NCBI GenBank assembly: GCA_016213625.1
Contig: JACQZZ010000099.1
Location: forward strand, 1-36,823
Source of the DNA: Actinomycetota bacterium
GTDB lineage: Bacteria; Actinomycetota; Acidimicrobiia; Acidimicrobiales; Ilumatobacteraceae
Length of the DNA stretch: 36,823 nt
Direction of reading: 5' to 3'
The position numbers and the translations under genes were made by a program. Of the stretch, positions 1 through 7,717 are shown piece after piece. Position 1 is the stretch's first letter. Every line of letters starts with the position of its first letter. The notes under the pieces were generated by a model. The model had not been told where the DNA came from and did not search any database. It was given only the letters and a program-made list of their open reading frames with translations.

Positions 1-279
1 GAGTGCACCGGTGACCGCGCATTCAGCGAACGCGTCGTAGCGGTTCAACAGACCAGCCCGACGCAACCAGACACCGGCATCGATGTCGGACATGCGCAAG
101 TGGGTGCGCATCCAGGCGCGCATCGTGACCGACCCATCATCCGCCCACGACCCACCCGCATCGACGTGCGCGACCGCGAGCGCGAACACCGCCAACTGTT
201 GCTCCAACTCGGCCCAGCGGACGGCGAGTTCGGTGGGCGTGACCAAGATCTGGTCGGCGAACCGGTCGAGCACTTCCAT
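1..279 (-). CDS. DUF222 / 13E12-repeat family protein (probable HNH endonuclease), N-terminal part
   Basis: Partial: the first 93 codons are inside the window and the frame runs open off the left edge. The translation begins MEVLDRFADQILVTP and contains LAVRWAELEQQLAVFALAV, then MRAWMRTHLRMSDIDAGVW and LRRAGLLNRYDAF. This is the helical N-terminal DUF222 pattern of the actinobacterial 13E12 family, whose members usually carry an HNH nuclease domain at the C-terminus; that part is outside the window. The ATG at 279 sits 7 nt after a TACGAT -10 hexamer, so the mRNA is probably leaderless. A LexA-like box overlaps the promoter, suggesting DNA-damage induction. The biochemical role of the family is not settled. 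Family assignment is confident; the nuclease domain is inferred. Confidence 0.8.
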   Translation of the reverse strand, partial: MEVLDRFADQILVTPTELAVRWAELEQQLAVFALAVAHVDAGGSWADDGSVTMRAWMRTHLRMSDIDAGVWLRRAGLLNRYDAFAECAVTGAL

Positions 280-286
280 GTCCACT

Positions 287-315
287 ATCGTACACATGTT
301 CGATCCACGGCGCAA
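287..315 (-). promoter_or_regulatory. Sigma-70-type promoter of the DUF222 gene
   Basis: On the minus strand a TTGCGC -35 hexamer (315-310) is followed by a 17-bp spacer and a TACGAT -10 hexamer (292-287). Seven nucleotides separate the -10 from the ATG at 279, so transcription should begin on or beside the start codon. This is the best -35/-10 pair I found in the window. Confidence 0.65.
288..303. promoter_or_regulatory. LexA/SOS box
   Basis: The plus strand reads TCGTACACATGTTCGA. The mycobacterial/actinobacterial LexA consensus is TCGAAC-N4-GTTCGA, so 11 of the 12 defined positions match. The site covers the -10 hexamer and part of the -35/-10 spacer of the DUF222 promoter, where a bound repressor would block RNA polymerase. 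Confidence 0.72.
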
Positions 316-391
316 CCGGAAACCCAGGAAACATATGGGTTTCACCTACTTCGGAATCCGAAAGAGGTGAAACAACACCACCTGTGGCGAC

Positions 392-562
392 TCACTCCTC
401 GGTCGACGGTGCCCGCAGTTCCATGAGGCCGGCATTCGTCGGCCGGAAGCCGCACGCATCGAAGTAGAAGGGGCGCAGGTCGTCGTCGAAGTCGACGTGC
501 AACCACTCGTTCACCTCGGCGTTGGTGAACGCGCCACGCCACTCGAAATGCACTGCGGTCAC
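392..562 (-). pseudogene. GNAT acetyltransferase remnant with internal deletion
   Basis: This 56-residue frame starts at a GTG that overlaps the stop of the upstream amidohydrolase gene (GTGA). Its first part, HFEWRGAFTNAEVNE, looks like the N-terminus of a small actinobacterial GNAT acetyltransferase. It then passes directly into EWLHVDFDDDLRPFYFDACG and FRPTNAGL, which is the C-terminal end of the same family. A full-length member is about 140 residues, so roughly 85 central residues appear to be missing. The lost part includes the acetyl-CoA pyrophosphate-binding motif (R/Q-x-x-G-x-G/A). The frame is preserved across the join. The product cannot be an active acetyltransferase. The family comparison is from memory of the family pattern, so the size of the gap is approximate. 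Confidence 0.7.
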
Positions 563-1581
563 AGCAGTGCGAACAGTCGCTGGGCCTGCTCGGCCGCCTT
601 CGCCCACACCTCGTCGAGGTCGACCCGTGTGGGTCGGCCGTTGCGCAGCACCTGTTCGCCACCGTCGAGCGTGACGTCGAGCGCACGCACGCCCGGCGTG
701 AACGCCACGTGCCACGCGCTGTCGGCGTGCGGGTAGTTCCACGTCACCACGTCGGCCCGAGCCTCGGGGAACAGCGAGTAGCCGTTCTCCAGCCACTGCC
801 ACACGGTGTCGGGTGAGGCGAGCACGTCGTCCTCACGCAGTCGCACGTAGGCCAGGCGGGCTTCCTCCAGCATGTCGGCGCCGATGCCGTCGGTACCGAG
901 CACGATTCGGTTGGGGCGGGCGGCGGGTCGTGCGTACCCCACCGAGTTGTTCATGTTGCTGCGCGGGTTGTGCGCGATGGTGCCGGGCAGGTCGCGGTCC
1001 AGGAACACGCAGTGCACCAACCACCAATCGTCGCACGCCAGCGACTCCAGCCGCGCTCCGGCCGCAAGGTCGTCGGGGCCCTCGGCCACGTGGATGTGCA
1101 CGCCCACTCCCAGCTCGTCGGCCAATCCCGCGGCCGCGGCCAGCGTGTCGTCGGTGCACGTGAACGCGGCGTGCACACCGACCATCCCGCGACCGCCGGC
1201 ACGCAGGAACCGCTCGTTTTCAGCCAACCCACGACGAGCACCGTCCGCACCATGACGATCGGTGACGCCGTACGCGAGGTTGGTGCGCACGCCCACCTCG
1301 GCACAGGCGTCGGCGATGATCGACAGGCTGCCCTCGATGCACGACGGCGACTCGTGGTGATCGACGATCGCCGTGGTGCCGCACTGCAGTGCCTCCACCG
1401 CGCCCAACATCGCACTCCAGCGGATCATCTCGTCGTCGAGCGCCACGTCGAGCCGCCACCACACCTGCTCCAGGATCTCCAGGAACGACGTCGGCTGCCG
1501 CGGCGGTGCGGGCATGCCACGCGCCAGTGCCGAGTACAGGTGATGGTGGCTGCAGACCAGACCGGGCGTGGTTCCGCTCAT
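559..1581 (-). CDS. ssnA: SsnA-family amidohydrolase lacking the usual N-terminal beta segment
   Basis: The 340-residue protein is a metal-dependent amidohydrolase of the SsnA/chlorohydrolase type. It carries the metal-binding CSHHHLYSALARGMP (HxH), VGVHAAFTC, VHIHVAEG, HNPRSNMNNSVGYAR and VLGTDGIGADMLEEARLAYV. The VCSHxH, VWWRLDVALDDE and NMNNSVGY blocks match E. coli SsnA closely, more than generic guanine or cytosine deaminases. In E. coli and Clostridia, ssnA clusters with xdhD-type Mo-hydroxylases and selenium-metabolism genes, and a similar hydroxylase lies at 4208-6778 here. The substrate of SsnA is unknown. The protein is about 100 residues shorter than SsnA (about 440). It starts at MSGTTPGLVCSHHH, so the first 55-60 residues (beta-sandwich strands) are absent. 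The ATG at 1581 is supported by TACCGT ending exactly 7 nt upstream; an in-frame GTG lies at 1590. Confidence 0.8.
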   Translation of the reverse strand: MSGTTPGLVCSHHHLYSALARGMPAPPRQPTSFLEILEQVWWRLDVALDDEMIRWSAMLGAVEALQCGTTAIVDHHESPSCIEGSLSIIADACAEVGVRTNLAYGVTDRHGADGARRGLAENERFLRAGGRGMVGVHAAFTCTDDTLAAAAGLADELGVGVHIHVAEGPDDLAAGARLESLACDDWWLVHCVFLDRDLPGTIAHNPRSNMNNSVGYARPAARPNRIVLGTDGIGADMLEEARLAYVRLREDDVLASPDTVWQWLENGYSLFPEARADVVTWNYPHADSAWHVAFTPGVRALDVTLDGGEQVLRNGRPTRVDLDEVWAKAAEQAQRLFALL

Positions 1582-1588
1582 ACGGCGC

Positions 1589-1594
1589 ACGGTA
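1589..1594 (-). promoter_or_regulatory. -10 hexamer of the ssnA-like gene
   Basis: TACCGT on the minus strand ends 7 nt before the ATG at 1581, and no Shine-Dalgarno sequence is visible. This fits the leaderless geometry of other genes here. It argues that the shortened amidohydrolase is initiated from its own promoter and is not the tail of a longer frame. Confidence 0.5.
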
Positions 1595-1623
1595 GCCGGT
1601 GGACCGGACGGGCGACCCTGGGG

Positions 1624-4122
1624 TCAGGTGCCGCCGACGCCCGAACCCTTCCACACCAACGGACGGTCGAAGGCGCCGCCGAACACGAATGTGCCGTTGG
1701 CCACTCCGTTGACGATGGTGTTGCGGTACCACCAGCGCAGGCCTGCGCCCTCCGGACGGGCAACACCCGGCGTGTCGGTGCCGTTGTTGTCCCAGTCGCC
1801 CACGATGGGCCGGTCGGTGTTGATGCCGAAGTAGAACTCGCCGTCGGTGATGCCGCTCGAGTTGCTGTTGCGGTACGACCAGAGCATGGCGTACCCGGCG
1901 GGACGCACGATGCCCGGCGTGTCGGTGCCGTTGCCGTCCCAGTCGCCGTGCATCGGCTGGTCGGCCGCAGCACCGAAGTAGAAGACGTTCAGCGGACCAC
2001 CGCCGCCGTAGGCGTTCGACTGGAACCACTGTCGGGCGCCGCCGACGTTGCGCATGAGACCGGGCGTGTCGACGCCGTCGCCGTTCCAGTCGCCGCACAC
2101 GGGCGTGTCGGTGGCGGAGCCGAACGCGAAGGCGAACTCGGCGGGACCAGCAGCGTTCCGGTTCTTGCCGTACCACGCGAGGTAGCCACCGGTGGGGCGA
2201 ACGACCACCATGTTGCGCGAGCCGTCACCGTCCATGTCGCACATCAGCGGATAGTCGAACGGCAGCCCGAAGCCTGCGGTCGAGGTCGCGGCGCCACCGA
2301 ACAGGTCGTTCCGGAACGAGAACGATCCGGCGTACACCACGGCCGGACGAGCCACGTTGGTGGCCTGCGGGCGAGCGGTCTCACCCTCGGCGGCACCGAT
2401 GTCGCACACGCCACCGGCGGGGCGCTTCACGCCACGCTGGTCCACGCCGTCGATGGGCGACGCCGCACACGCAGCGTTGTCGCCGGCGTTGAGCGCCGGG
2501 CTCCCCGACATCGGGAGCATCGTGGTCGTGCCGCTGCCGTACACCTGCAGCGCACCGAGCTGTGCAGAGCCGAACTTGTCGCCGCCAGCCACGAACCCGC
2601 AGCGGCCGTCGGTGGTGATGTTGTTGCCCGACGAGTACATCGGCGAACCCGGCACCGGGAAGCAATCGCTCGGGCCGAACGCCGCCATGTTGTCGGCGAC
2701 GATGGAGTTCTTCGAGGTGAACGGCGCCTGGTTGCCCAGCAGTCCGCCACCCTCACGCACCGCGAAGTTGGCGGCCACGGTGGCGTTGAACAGTCGAGCA
2801 TTGGCGAAGCCGGAGTTGATGCGCAGGTTGTAGATCCCGCCACCGAAGGTGCCCGCGTAGTTCTGCGCCACGGTGGTGTTGGCCACCACCAGATCGCCGT
2901 TCTCGTTGAAGATGCCACCGCCGGCGCCACACAGGTTGCCGCTGGGGATGATCTGGTACGGGCAACCCGAGTCGCTGGCAGTGTTGCCGTACACCGCCGA
3001 CTGCCGGATGCTCATGTACGCACCGAACTGGTTCCCCGGCAGGAAGTCGTTGTTGTACAGCCCGCCGCCGTAGAACGCCGTGTTGCTCCGCACTTCGGAG
3101 TTGTTGACGTTGGTGATGGCCTCATCGCTCATGATGCCGCCGCCGTGGAACGCCGAGTTGCCCGACAGCACGACGCCGCTGAGCGTCGCGACACCGGCAG
3201 TGGCGTTGTACAACCCACCGCCGCTGCTCAAGAGGTTCAGCGGCAGCGAGTTGTTCAGCAGCGCGCCACCGTTCATCGTGAAGTAGCTCACCTGGCCGGC
3301 TGCGGGCGCCGGCGGGTTGCCGGTGTAGATGCCGCCACCACCGGGGCCACCCGCGGTGTTGCCGAACCCGGCGTAGTTACCGATGACGTTGGAGTTCGTC
3401 ATGGTGAGCGTGCCGTTGCTGCGAATGCCGCCGGCGTACGGCCCGGCTGCCGCGTTGTTGATGATGTTGCTGTCGACGATGGTGAGGTTCGACGGGTCCG
3501 AGTTGACGATGCCGCCGCCCTGCACCGCGCGGTTGTTGCTCACCGTCACGCGGGTGAGGGTGACGTTGGCCGCTCGCGACGCGCCGTAGATGTACATGCC
3601 GCCGCCCTGCGAGGCGCCGCCCGACGCGTTGTTCCCGTCGAGGATGGAGTCGGTGAGGCGGAACGTCACGCCCTGGTCCACGAAGATGCCGCCACCGATG
3701 ACCCCCGCACCACCGGTGACCTTCACGCCGCTGATCGACACGCTCGACGCGCTCCCGCGAATGTCGAACACGCCCGCGCCGACGCCGGTGATCACCGTGC
3801 TGCCCGAGCCCGCACCGTTCAGCGTCATGTTCTGCAGCACCAACAGGGCGCCGGCGCCGCTGTTGAGCACGTAGTTGCCGGCCGGGAGCGTGATGGTGGT
3901 ACCTGCGGTGCTCGAGCTCGCCTCTTGCACCGCGGCCCGCAACGTGCACGCACCGTTGGCAGCCGCGCAGACATTGTTTCCGGGAGCCACATCGGCCGCG
4001 TCGGCCGTGCTGTTCACGGTGAACGGACCGGCGGCGAGGACGGTGGATGCCTGCGGCACCACGACCCCGATGGAGGTCAATGCAGCAGCGAGGGCAACGA
4101 GTCGGGCGGTTCGAGCGCGCAT
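1624..4122 (-). CDS. Secreted parallel beta-helix protein with C-terminal VCBS/FG-GAP-like repeats
   Basis: An 832-residue exported protein. The start at 4122 is set by a good ribosome-binding site (GAGAGGAG, 5 nt spacing). Residues 1-31 form a Sec signal peptide (MRARTARLVALAAALTS, then a hydrophobic run ending VLAA). Next comes the CxxxxxxCTLRAAVQEA motif typical of the start of CSLREA-type beta-helix proteins. The long middle part repeats N-x-A-x-x-x-GGGI-type rungs (for example NNRAVQGGGIVN, GNSAFHGGGIMS, SNTAFYGGGLYN) and predicts a right-handed parallel beta-helix. About the last 250 residues hold four units of 45-48 residues with GDWxGxGxDTPGxxRP, resembling calcium-binding FG-GAP/VCBS repeats. 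No LPxTG motif or C-terminal membrane helix is present, so it is probably released or held non-covalently. It may bind surfaces or glycans; the function is unknown. Confidence 0.75.
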   Translation of the reverse strand: MRARTARLVALAAALTSIGVVVPQASTVLAAGPFTVNSTADAADVAPGNNVCAAANGACTLRAAVQEASSSTAGTTITLPAGNYVLNSGAGALLVLQNMTLNGAGSGSTVITGVGAGVFDIRGSASSVSISGVKVTGGAGVIGGGIFVDQGVTFRLTDSILDGNNASGGASQGGGMYIYGASRAANVTLTRVTVSNNRAVQGGGIVNSDPSNLTIVDSNIINNAAAGPYAGGIRSNGTLTMTNSNVIGNYAGFGNTAGGPGGGGIYTGNPPAPAAGQVSYFTMNGGALLNNSLPLNLLSSGGGLYNATAGVATLSGVVLSGNSAFHGGGIMSDEAITNVNNSEVRSNTAFYGGGLYNNDFLPGNQFGAYMSIRQSAVYGNTASDSGCPYQIIPSGNLCGAGGGIFNENGDLVVANTTVAQNYAGTFGGGIYNLRINSGFANARLFNATVAANFAVREGGGLLGNQAPFTSKNSIVADNMAAFGPSDCFPVPGSPMYSSGNNITTDGRCGFVAGGDKFGSAQLGALQVYGSGTTTMLPMSGSPALNAGDNAACAASPIDGVDQRGVKRPAGGVCDIGAAEGETARPQATNVARPAVVYAGSFSFRNDLFGGAATSTAGFGLPFDYPLMCDMDGDGSRNMVVVRPTGGYLAWYGKNRNAAGPAEFAFAFGSATDTPVCGDWNGDGVDTPGLMRNVGGARQWFQSNAYGGGGPLNVFYFGAAADQPMHGDWDGNGTDTPGIVRPAGYAMLWSYRNSNSSGITDGEFYFGINTDRPIVGDWDNNGTDTPGVARPEGAGLRWWYRNTIVNGVANGTFVFGGAFDRPLVWKGSGVGGT

Positions 4123-4207
4123 GGCACTCCTCTCGGGAAACGTGGGGTGGGCCGGCGGATCCTGCCGACACCCTTCCACAACACTTCGGCAAGAAGGGCC
4201 GCGCCCT

Positions 4208-6778
4208 TTAGTCGTCGTCGACCGCGGAGCGGCGCATCGGCAATCGATTCCGCCACACACCGTCGACCATGTGCAGCGCAGCCGCTACGGCCCCGCTGGT
4301 GGGAACGAGCCCGATTTCTCCGACACCTTTGATCCCGTACGCCGACCGGGGTTGGGGCACCTCCACCAGCTCCACCTCGATGGGCGGCACGTCCTTCGGA
4401 CGGAGAATGCCCAGCTGACGCAGGGTGTTGGCGGTGGGGAACCCACGCTCGTCGCTCGGGAAGTCCTCCGTGAGCGCGTACCCGAGCCCCATGTGCACGG
4501 ATCCTTCGATCTGCCCCTCGCACAGGCGCGGGTTCACCGCCTTGCCCACGTCGTGGATGGCCACCACCTTCTCGATGGCGCCCGTTTCGCGATCGGCCAC
4601 CACCACCTGAGCGGCGTACCCGAACGCGGCATGGATGGTGGGGTTCGGCACCGCGGGGTCGCCCAACTTCTGCGTCCAGTCGACGACGTGTTCCGCGTAG
4701 TGATCCACGTCGGGTGCACAGTCGTGCTCGAGCGCGACCTGGCATGCCTTCTGCACGCTGCCCGCCACCATCAGCGTGCCGCGACTTCCCGTGGTCTGTC
4801 CGAACCCGAGCTGGCGAGTGGTGTCCACGATGACCTCGATGCGTGCCGGGTCGATGCCCAGCTCGGTGACCGCGGTCTGCAGCGCCACCGTGTGCACGCC
4901 CTGTCCCATCTCGGTGAATCCGTGGCGCACCTCCACCTTCTGGTCGGCGCTACGGAAGTGCACCACCGCGGCACACACCTCTCGCAGTCCGTTGCCGAGG
5001 CCCGAGTTCTTCAATCCCAGACCCATTCCGACTGCCTTGCCCGCAGCGAGCGCCGCGTCGATGTGCGGCTTCGCCCGGTCCAGGCACTCCTCGGCGCCGC
5101 CGGCACCGTCGTCCATGATCTGGCCGGGACCCCACACTTCGCCAGGGTGGATGACATTGCGCTTGCGCATGTCCCACCCGCTGATGCCCACCTGTTGGGC
5201 CAGCCGATCCATCACACCTTCCATCGCGAACTGCGCCTGGTTGGCCCCGAACCCGCGGAACGCGCCGCACACCGGGTTGTTGGTGCGCACCGCCACGCAC
5301 TCCACGTCGATGTTCGGCACGCGGTACGGACCGCTCGCGTGACCCGCGGCCCGCTCGAGCACCTTCATGCCGACGCTCGCGTACGAACCCGAATCGCCGA
5401 TGCCACGCACCTTCAATGCGGTGAGCGCACCGGTGTCGTCGCACCCGGCCCAGTACTCCAGGCGGATGGGGTGCCGCTTGGCGTGGATGAGGAAGCTCTC
5501 TTCACGCGACAAGGTGCACTTCACCGGACGTTGCAACAGGAACGCCGCCAGGGCGGTCTGACCCTGGTTGCTCATGTCTTCCTTGCCACCGAACGCGCCG
5601 CCGTTCGACACCAGTTCCACCGTCACGCGATCGGTGCCCACGCCGAGCAACGAGGCGATCTGATCGCGGTCGTCCCACACACCCTGGCCGCCGCTGTACA
5701 CGTGCAGCGTGCCATCGGGCTGCGGCACCGCCAGCGTGCTCTCGGGTTCGAGAAACGCGTGCTCGACGCGCTGGGTGTGGAACACCTCGTGCACCACGTG
5801 CGCGCTGGCCGCCAACGCCGCCTCGGTGTCGCCGCGCTCGTACGCACTCACCGACAGCACGTTGTTCTTCGTGCCGAACACCGCCACCTCGGGGTCGTCG
5901 ATGGCGGCCACCGGGTCGGTGATGGGCCGGAGCACGTCGTACTCCACCTCCACCAACTTCGCCGCCTCGCGAGCGTGCTGCTTGGTGTCGGCCACCACCA
6001 TGGCCAACACGTCGCCGGCGTAGCTGGTGCGCTGCCCCTCGCCGATGAACACCGGCCAGTCCTTGTAGATGATGCCCACGTACTGCTCGCCCGGGATGTC
6101 GGCTGCGGTGAACACGGCCACCACACCGGGCGCCGCCGAGGCAGCCGAGGTGTCGATGCGCCGGATGTCGGCGCGCACGTGCTCGGTGAGGTGCAGTGCA
6201 GCGTGCAACATGCCCGGCACACGGATGTCGTCGACGTAGCCACGATCGCCCAGCGTCAGCTCGGCCGCCTCGTACTTCGCCCCGCTCGTGCCGACGCCCC
6301 CGGGCAGGTGCGGGTCCACCGACAATCCCTTGGCCACCGTCTCGATCGCGTCGAGCACCTTCACATAGCCGGTGCATCGGCACAGGTGCGCTCCCAGATG
6401 GCGGGCCATGTCGTCGCGCTCGAGCGCGGCGCCCTTCTTGTCGATCTGTGCCTTCGCCCGCATCACGATGCCCGGGATGCAGTATCCGCACTGCAGACCA
6501 CCACAGCTGGCGAACGCATCGGCGAACCGTTGACGCTCGTCGGCGTCGACGCCTTCGAGCGTGGTGACCTGTTTTCCCGCCACCTTCTCCACCGAGTAGG
6601 TGCACGAGATCTGCACCTTGCCGTCGATCATCACCGTGCAGCACCCGCACTGGCCCGACGGCGAACAGCCGTCCTTGGGTGACGTGACATCGAGCTCTTC
6701 GCGCAGGGCGGCGAGCAGGTGCGGATGATCGGCACGCACGGAGACCGGCGTGCCATTGAGGACGAACTCGACGGTCAC
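4208..6778 (-). CDS. Single-chain molybdenum hydroxylase, selenium-dependent xanthine dehydrogenase type (2Fe-2S + Moco domains)
   Basis: The 856-residue protein fuses the Fe-S and molybdopterin parts of xanthine dehydrogenase and has no FAD domain. A plant-type 2Fe-2S domain uses Cys38, Cys44, Cys46/47 and Cys59. The second cluster uses Cys97, Cys100, Cys133 and Cys135 (LQCGYC ... CRCTGY). The Moco domain starts near residue 170 and contains GGQGVW, GGAFGGKEDMSNQGQTALAA, GAFRGFGANQAQF, EMGQGVHTV and the catalytic GVGEIGLVP (Glu821). Arg476 in VLERAAGHASG appears to match the substrate-positioning arginine of bovine xanthine oxidase, which favours a purine-like substrate over an aldehyde. The fused architecture and GGKEDMS/REESFLIHAKRHP blocks match the family annotated as selenium-dependent xanthine dehydrogenase, whose Moco carries a labile selenium ligand made with SelD. 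A selD gene is in this window. The electron acceptor is unknown. The GTG start is fixed by homology and lies 2 nt from a palindromic operator. Confidence 0.85.
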   Translation of the reverse strand: MTVEFVLNGTPVSVRADHPHLLAALREELDVTSPKDGCSPSGQCGCCTVMIDGKVQISCTYSVEKVAGKQVTTLEGVDADERQRFADAFASCGGLQCGYCIPGIVMRAKAQIDKKGAALERDDMARHLGAHLCRCTGYVKVLDAIETVAKGLSVDPHLPGGVGTSGAKYEAAELTLGDRGYVDDIRVPGMLHAALHLTEHVRADIRRIDTSAASAAPGVVAVFTAADIPGEQYVGIIYKDWPVFIGEGQRTSYAGDVLAMVVADTKQHAREAAKLVEVEYDVLRPITDPVAAIDDPEVAVFGTKNNVLSVSAYERGDTEAALAASAHVVHEVFHTQRVEHAFLEPESTLAVPQPDGTLHVYSGGQGVWDDRDQIASLLGVGTDRVTVELVSNGGAFGGKEDMSNQGQTALAAFLLQRPVKCTLSREESFLIHAKRHPIRLEYWAGCDDTGALTALKVRGIGDSGSYASVGMKVLERAAGHASGPYRVPNIDVECVAVRTNNPVCGAFRGFGANQAQFAMEGVMDRLAQQVGISGWDMRKRNVIHPGEVWGPGQIMDDGAGGAEECLDRAKPHIDAALAAGKAVGMGLGLKNSGLGNGLREVCAAVVHFRSADQKVEVRHGFTEMGQGVHTVALQTAVTELGIDPARIEVIVDTTRQLGFGQTTGSRGTLMVAGSVQKACQVALEHDCAPDVDHYAEHVVDWTQKLGDPAVPNPTIHAAFGYAAQVVVADRETGAIEKVVAIHDVGKAVNPRLCEGQIEGSVHMGLGYALTEDFPSDERGFPTANTLRQLGILRPKDVPPIEVELVEVPQPRSAYGIKGVGEIGLVPTSGAVAAALHMVDGVWRNRLPMRRSAVDDD

Positions 6779-6780
6779 GC

Positions 6781-6795
6781 TTTACATTTTGTCAA
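6781..6795. promoter_or_regulatory. Palindromic operator at the Mo-hydroxylase start
   Basis: The minus strand reads TTGACA-AAA-TGTAAA, an imperfect inverted repeat ending 2 nt before the GTG start codon. A nearly identical site (TTGACA-AAA-TGTTAA) overlaps the start of the D-carbamoylase gene at 8641. A candidate -10, CAAAAT (6791-6786), lies inside it, 7 nt before the GTG. The regulator is not in the window. Confidence 0.55.
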
Positions 6796-6840
6796 AGCCG
6801 CCGCCACATTGCGAGCGAGTCCCGTGAATCCAGTGTGAAC

Positions 6841-7704
6841 TCAGCCGCCGAGCATGTCGCTGATGTCGGTCACCTCGTCGGGCGAGGGCACCACGATCGG
6901 CTCGATGTCGCCGATCGACTCGTAGAACGTGTCCATCGACTGCTCCTGGCCGTTCACGGTGGTCGCGTACTTCACACGCCGGAGTTGGTTGGCCTCGTCG
7001 ACCCACACGTCGTAGACCACCTCGTCCTCCATGGTGACCCCCATCTCGTCGATGGTGTCGCCGAGCTCCGGGAACTTGGCGAAGACGTCCGCCATCGTGA
7101 CGGTCACCAGGTAATGCTTCGCCTGCTCACCGCGCACATCCTCCATCCCGACCTCCTCCACCGACGAGGCCGTGGTGAAGAACTTGGCCACGTCGAGCGG
7201 GTTGCTCGTCCTGGACGACTGGAACACCTCCGCCAGTCCGGGAACCGCCGACAGGTCCATGCTGATCCACTTCGTCGGTACCACCGCCGCCACGTCGCCC
7301 ATCATCGAGGCGTCCATGTAGATCATCGCCCCCTCGATGTCGAGCACACCGTCGAACTCCGTGTCGACAGGATCCGGAATCTGCACGCGCATCGCCATCA
7401 GTTGGCGCTCCACGTCGAACCGCCCGGTGGACGTGGCCGTGGTGCCCATCTGCGTGATCGTGGTCTCGAACTCGACGTTCTGTGCCTCGCTGGCCGCCTC
7501 CGCGGCGGCCTCCAGCGAATAGCCCGCGTCGCTGTCGCCCCGAGTGGCGAACACCACCACGCCCACCACCGCGATCACCGCGGCGACCGCACCGATCACC
7601 CACGGCCACGCCCGTCGTGACGGGGGCGTGGGCACGTGCTCGGCGACCTGCACCATCGGGGGCATCGCGAAGGGATCGGTCGGCGGAGGGAGCGGCGCGT
7701 CCAT
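6841..7704 (-). CDS. Membrane-anchored protein resembling LppX/LprAFG- or LolA-fold proteins
   Basis: A 287-residue protein with a short proline-rich cytoplasmic N-terminus, one membrane helix at about residues 33-53 (WPWVIGAVAAVIAVVGVVVF) and an extracytoplasmic domain of about 230 residues. The outer domain alternates short strands such as FETTITQMGTTATSTGRFDV and VYDVWVDEANQLRRVKYAT. This pattern is typical of the LolA/LppX-like half-barrel of actinobacterial lipoproteins that bind lipids or sense the envelope. There is no lipobox cysteine, so it is anchored by the helix. The ATG at 7704 has TAGCCT ending 7 nt upstream; that hexamer overlaps the TAG stop of the carbamoylase gene. Function unknown; fold assignment is inference. 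Confidence 0.6.
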   Translation of the reverse strand: MDAPLPPPTDPFAMPPMVQVAEHVPTPPSRRAWPWVIGAVAAVIAVVGVVVFATRGDSDAGYSLEAAAEAASEAQNVEFETTITQMGTTATSTGRFDVERQLMAMRVQIPDPVDTEFDGVLDIEGAMIYMDASMMGDVAAVVPTKWISMDLSAVPGLAEVFQSSRTSNPLDVAKFFTTASSVEEVGMEDVRGEQAKHYLVTVTMADVFAKFPELGDTIDEMGVTMEDEVVYDVWVDEANQLRRVKYATTVNGQEQSMDTFYESIGDIEPIVVPSPDEVTDISDMLGG

Positions 7705-7711
7705 GCGCGGG

Positions 7712-7717
7712 AGGCTA
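7712..7717 (-). promoter_or_regulatory. -10 hexamer of the membrane protein gene
   Basis: TAGCCT on the minus strand ends 7 nt before the ATG at 7704. Its TAG is also the stop codon of the upstream carbamoylase gene, so a promoter element and a stop codon share bases. Confidence 0.45.

Noticed and set aside
970..4332. 1120-codon open frame on the plus strand
   Set aside because: It lies opposite ssnA and the beta-helix gene, has low-complexity Arg/His/Ala/Val-rich composition and no recognisable motif. It is a by-product of G/C-rich third positions.
3875..6682. 935-codon open frame on the plus strand
   Set aside because: It runs antisense to the Mo-hydroxylase, whose motifs are complete; the translation is His/Arg-rich with no domain.
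6790..6795. TTGACA near the Mo-hydroxylase as a consensus -35 box
   Set aside because: A -10 at normal distance would lie inside the coding sequence. The hexamer is better explained as half of the inverted repeat shared with 8641-8655.
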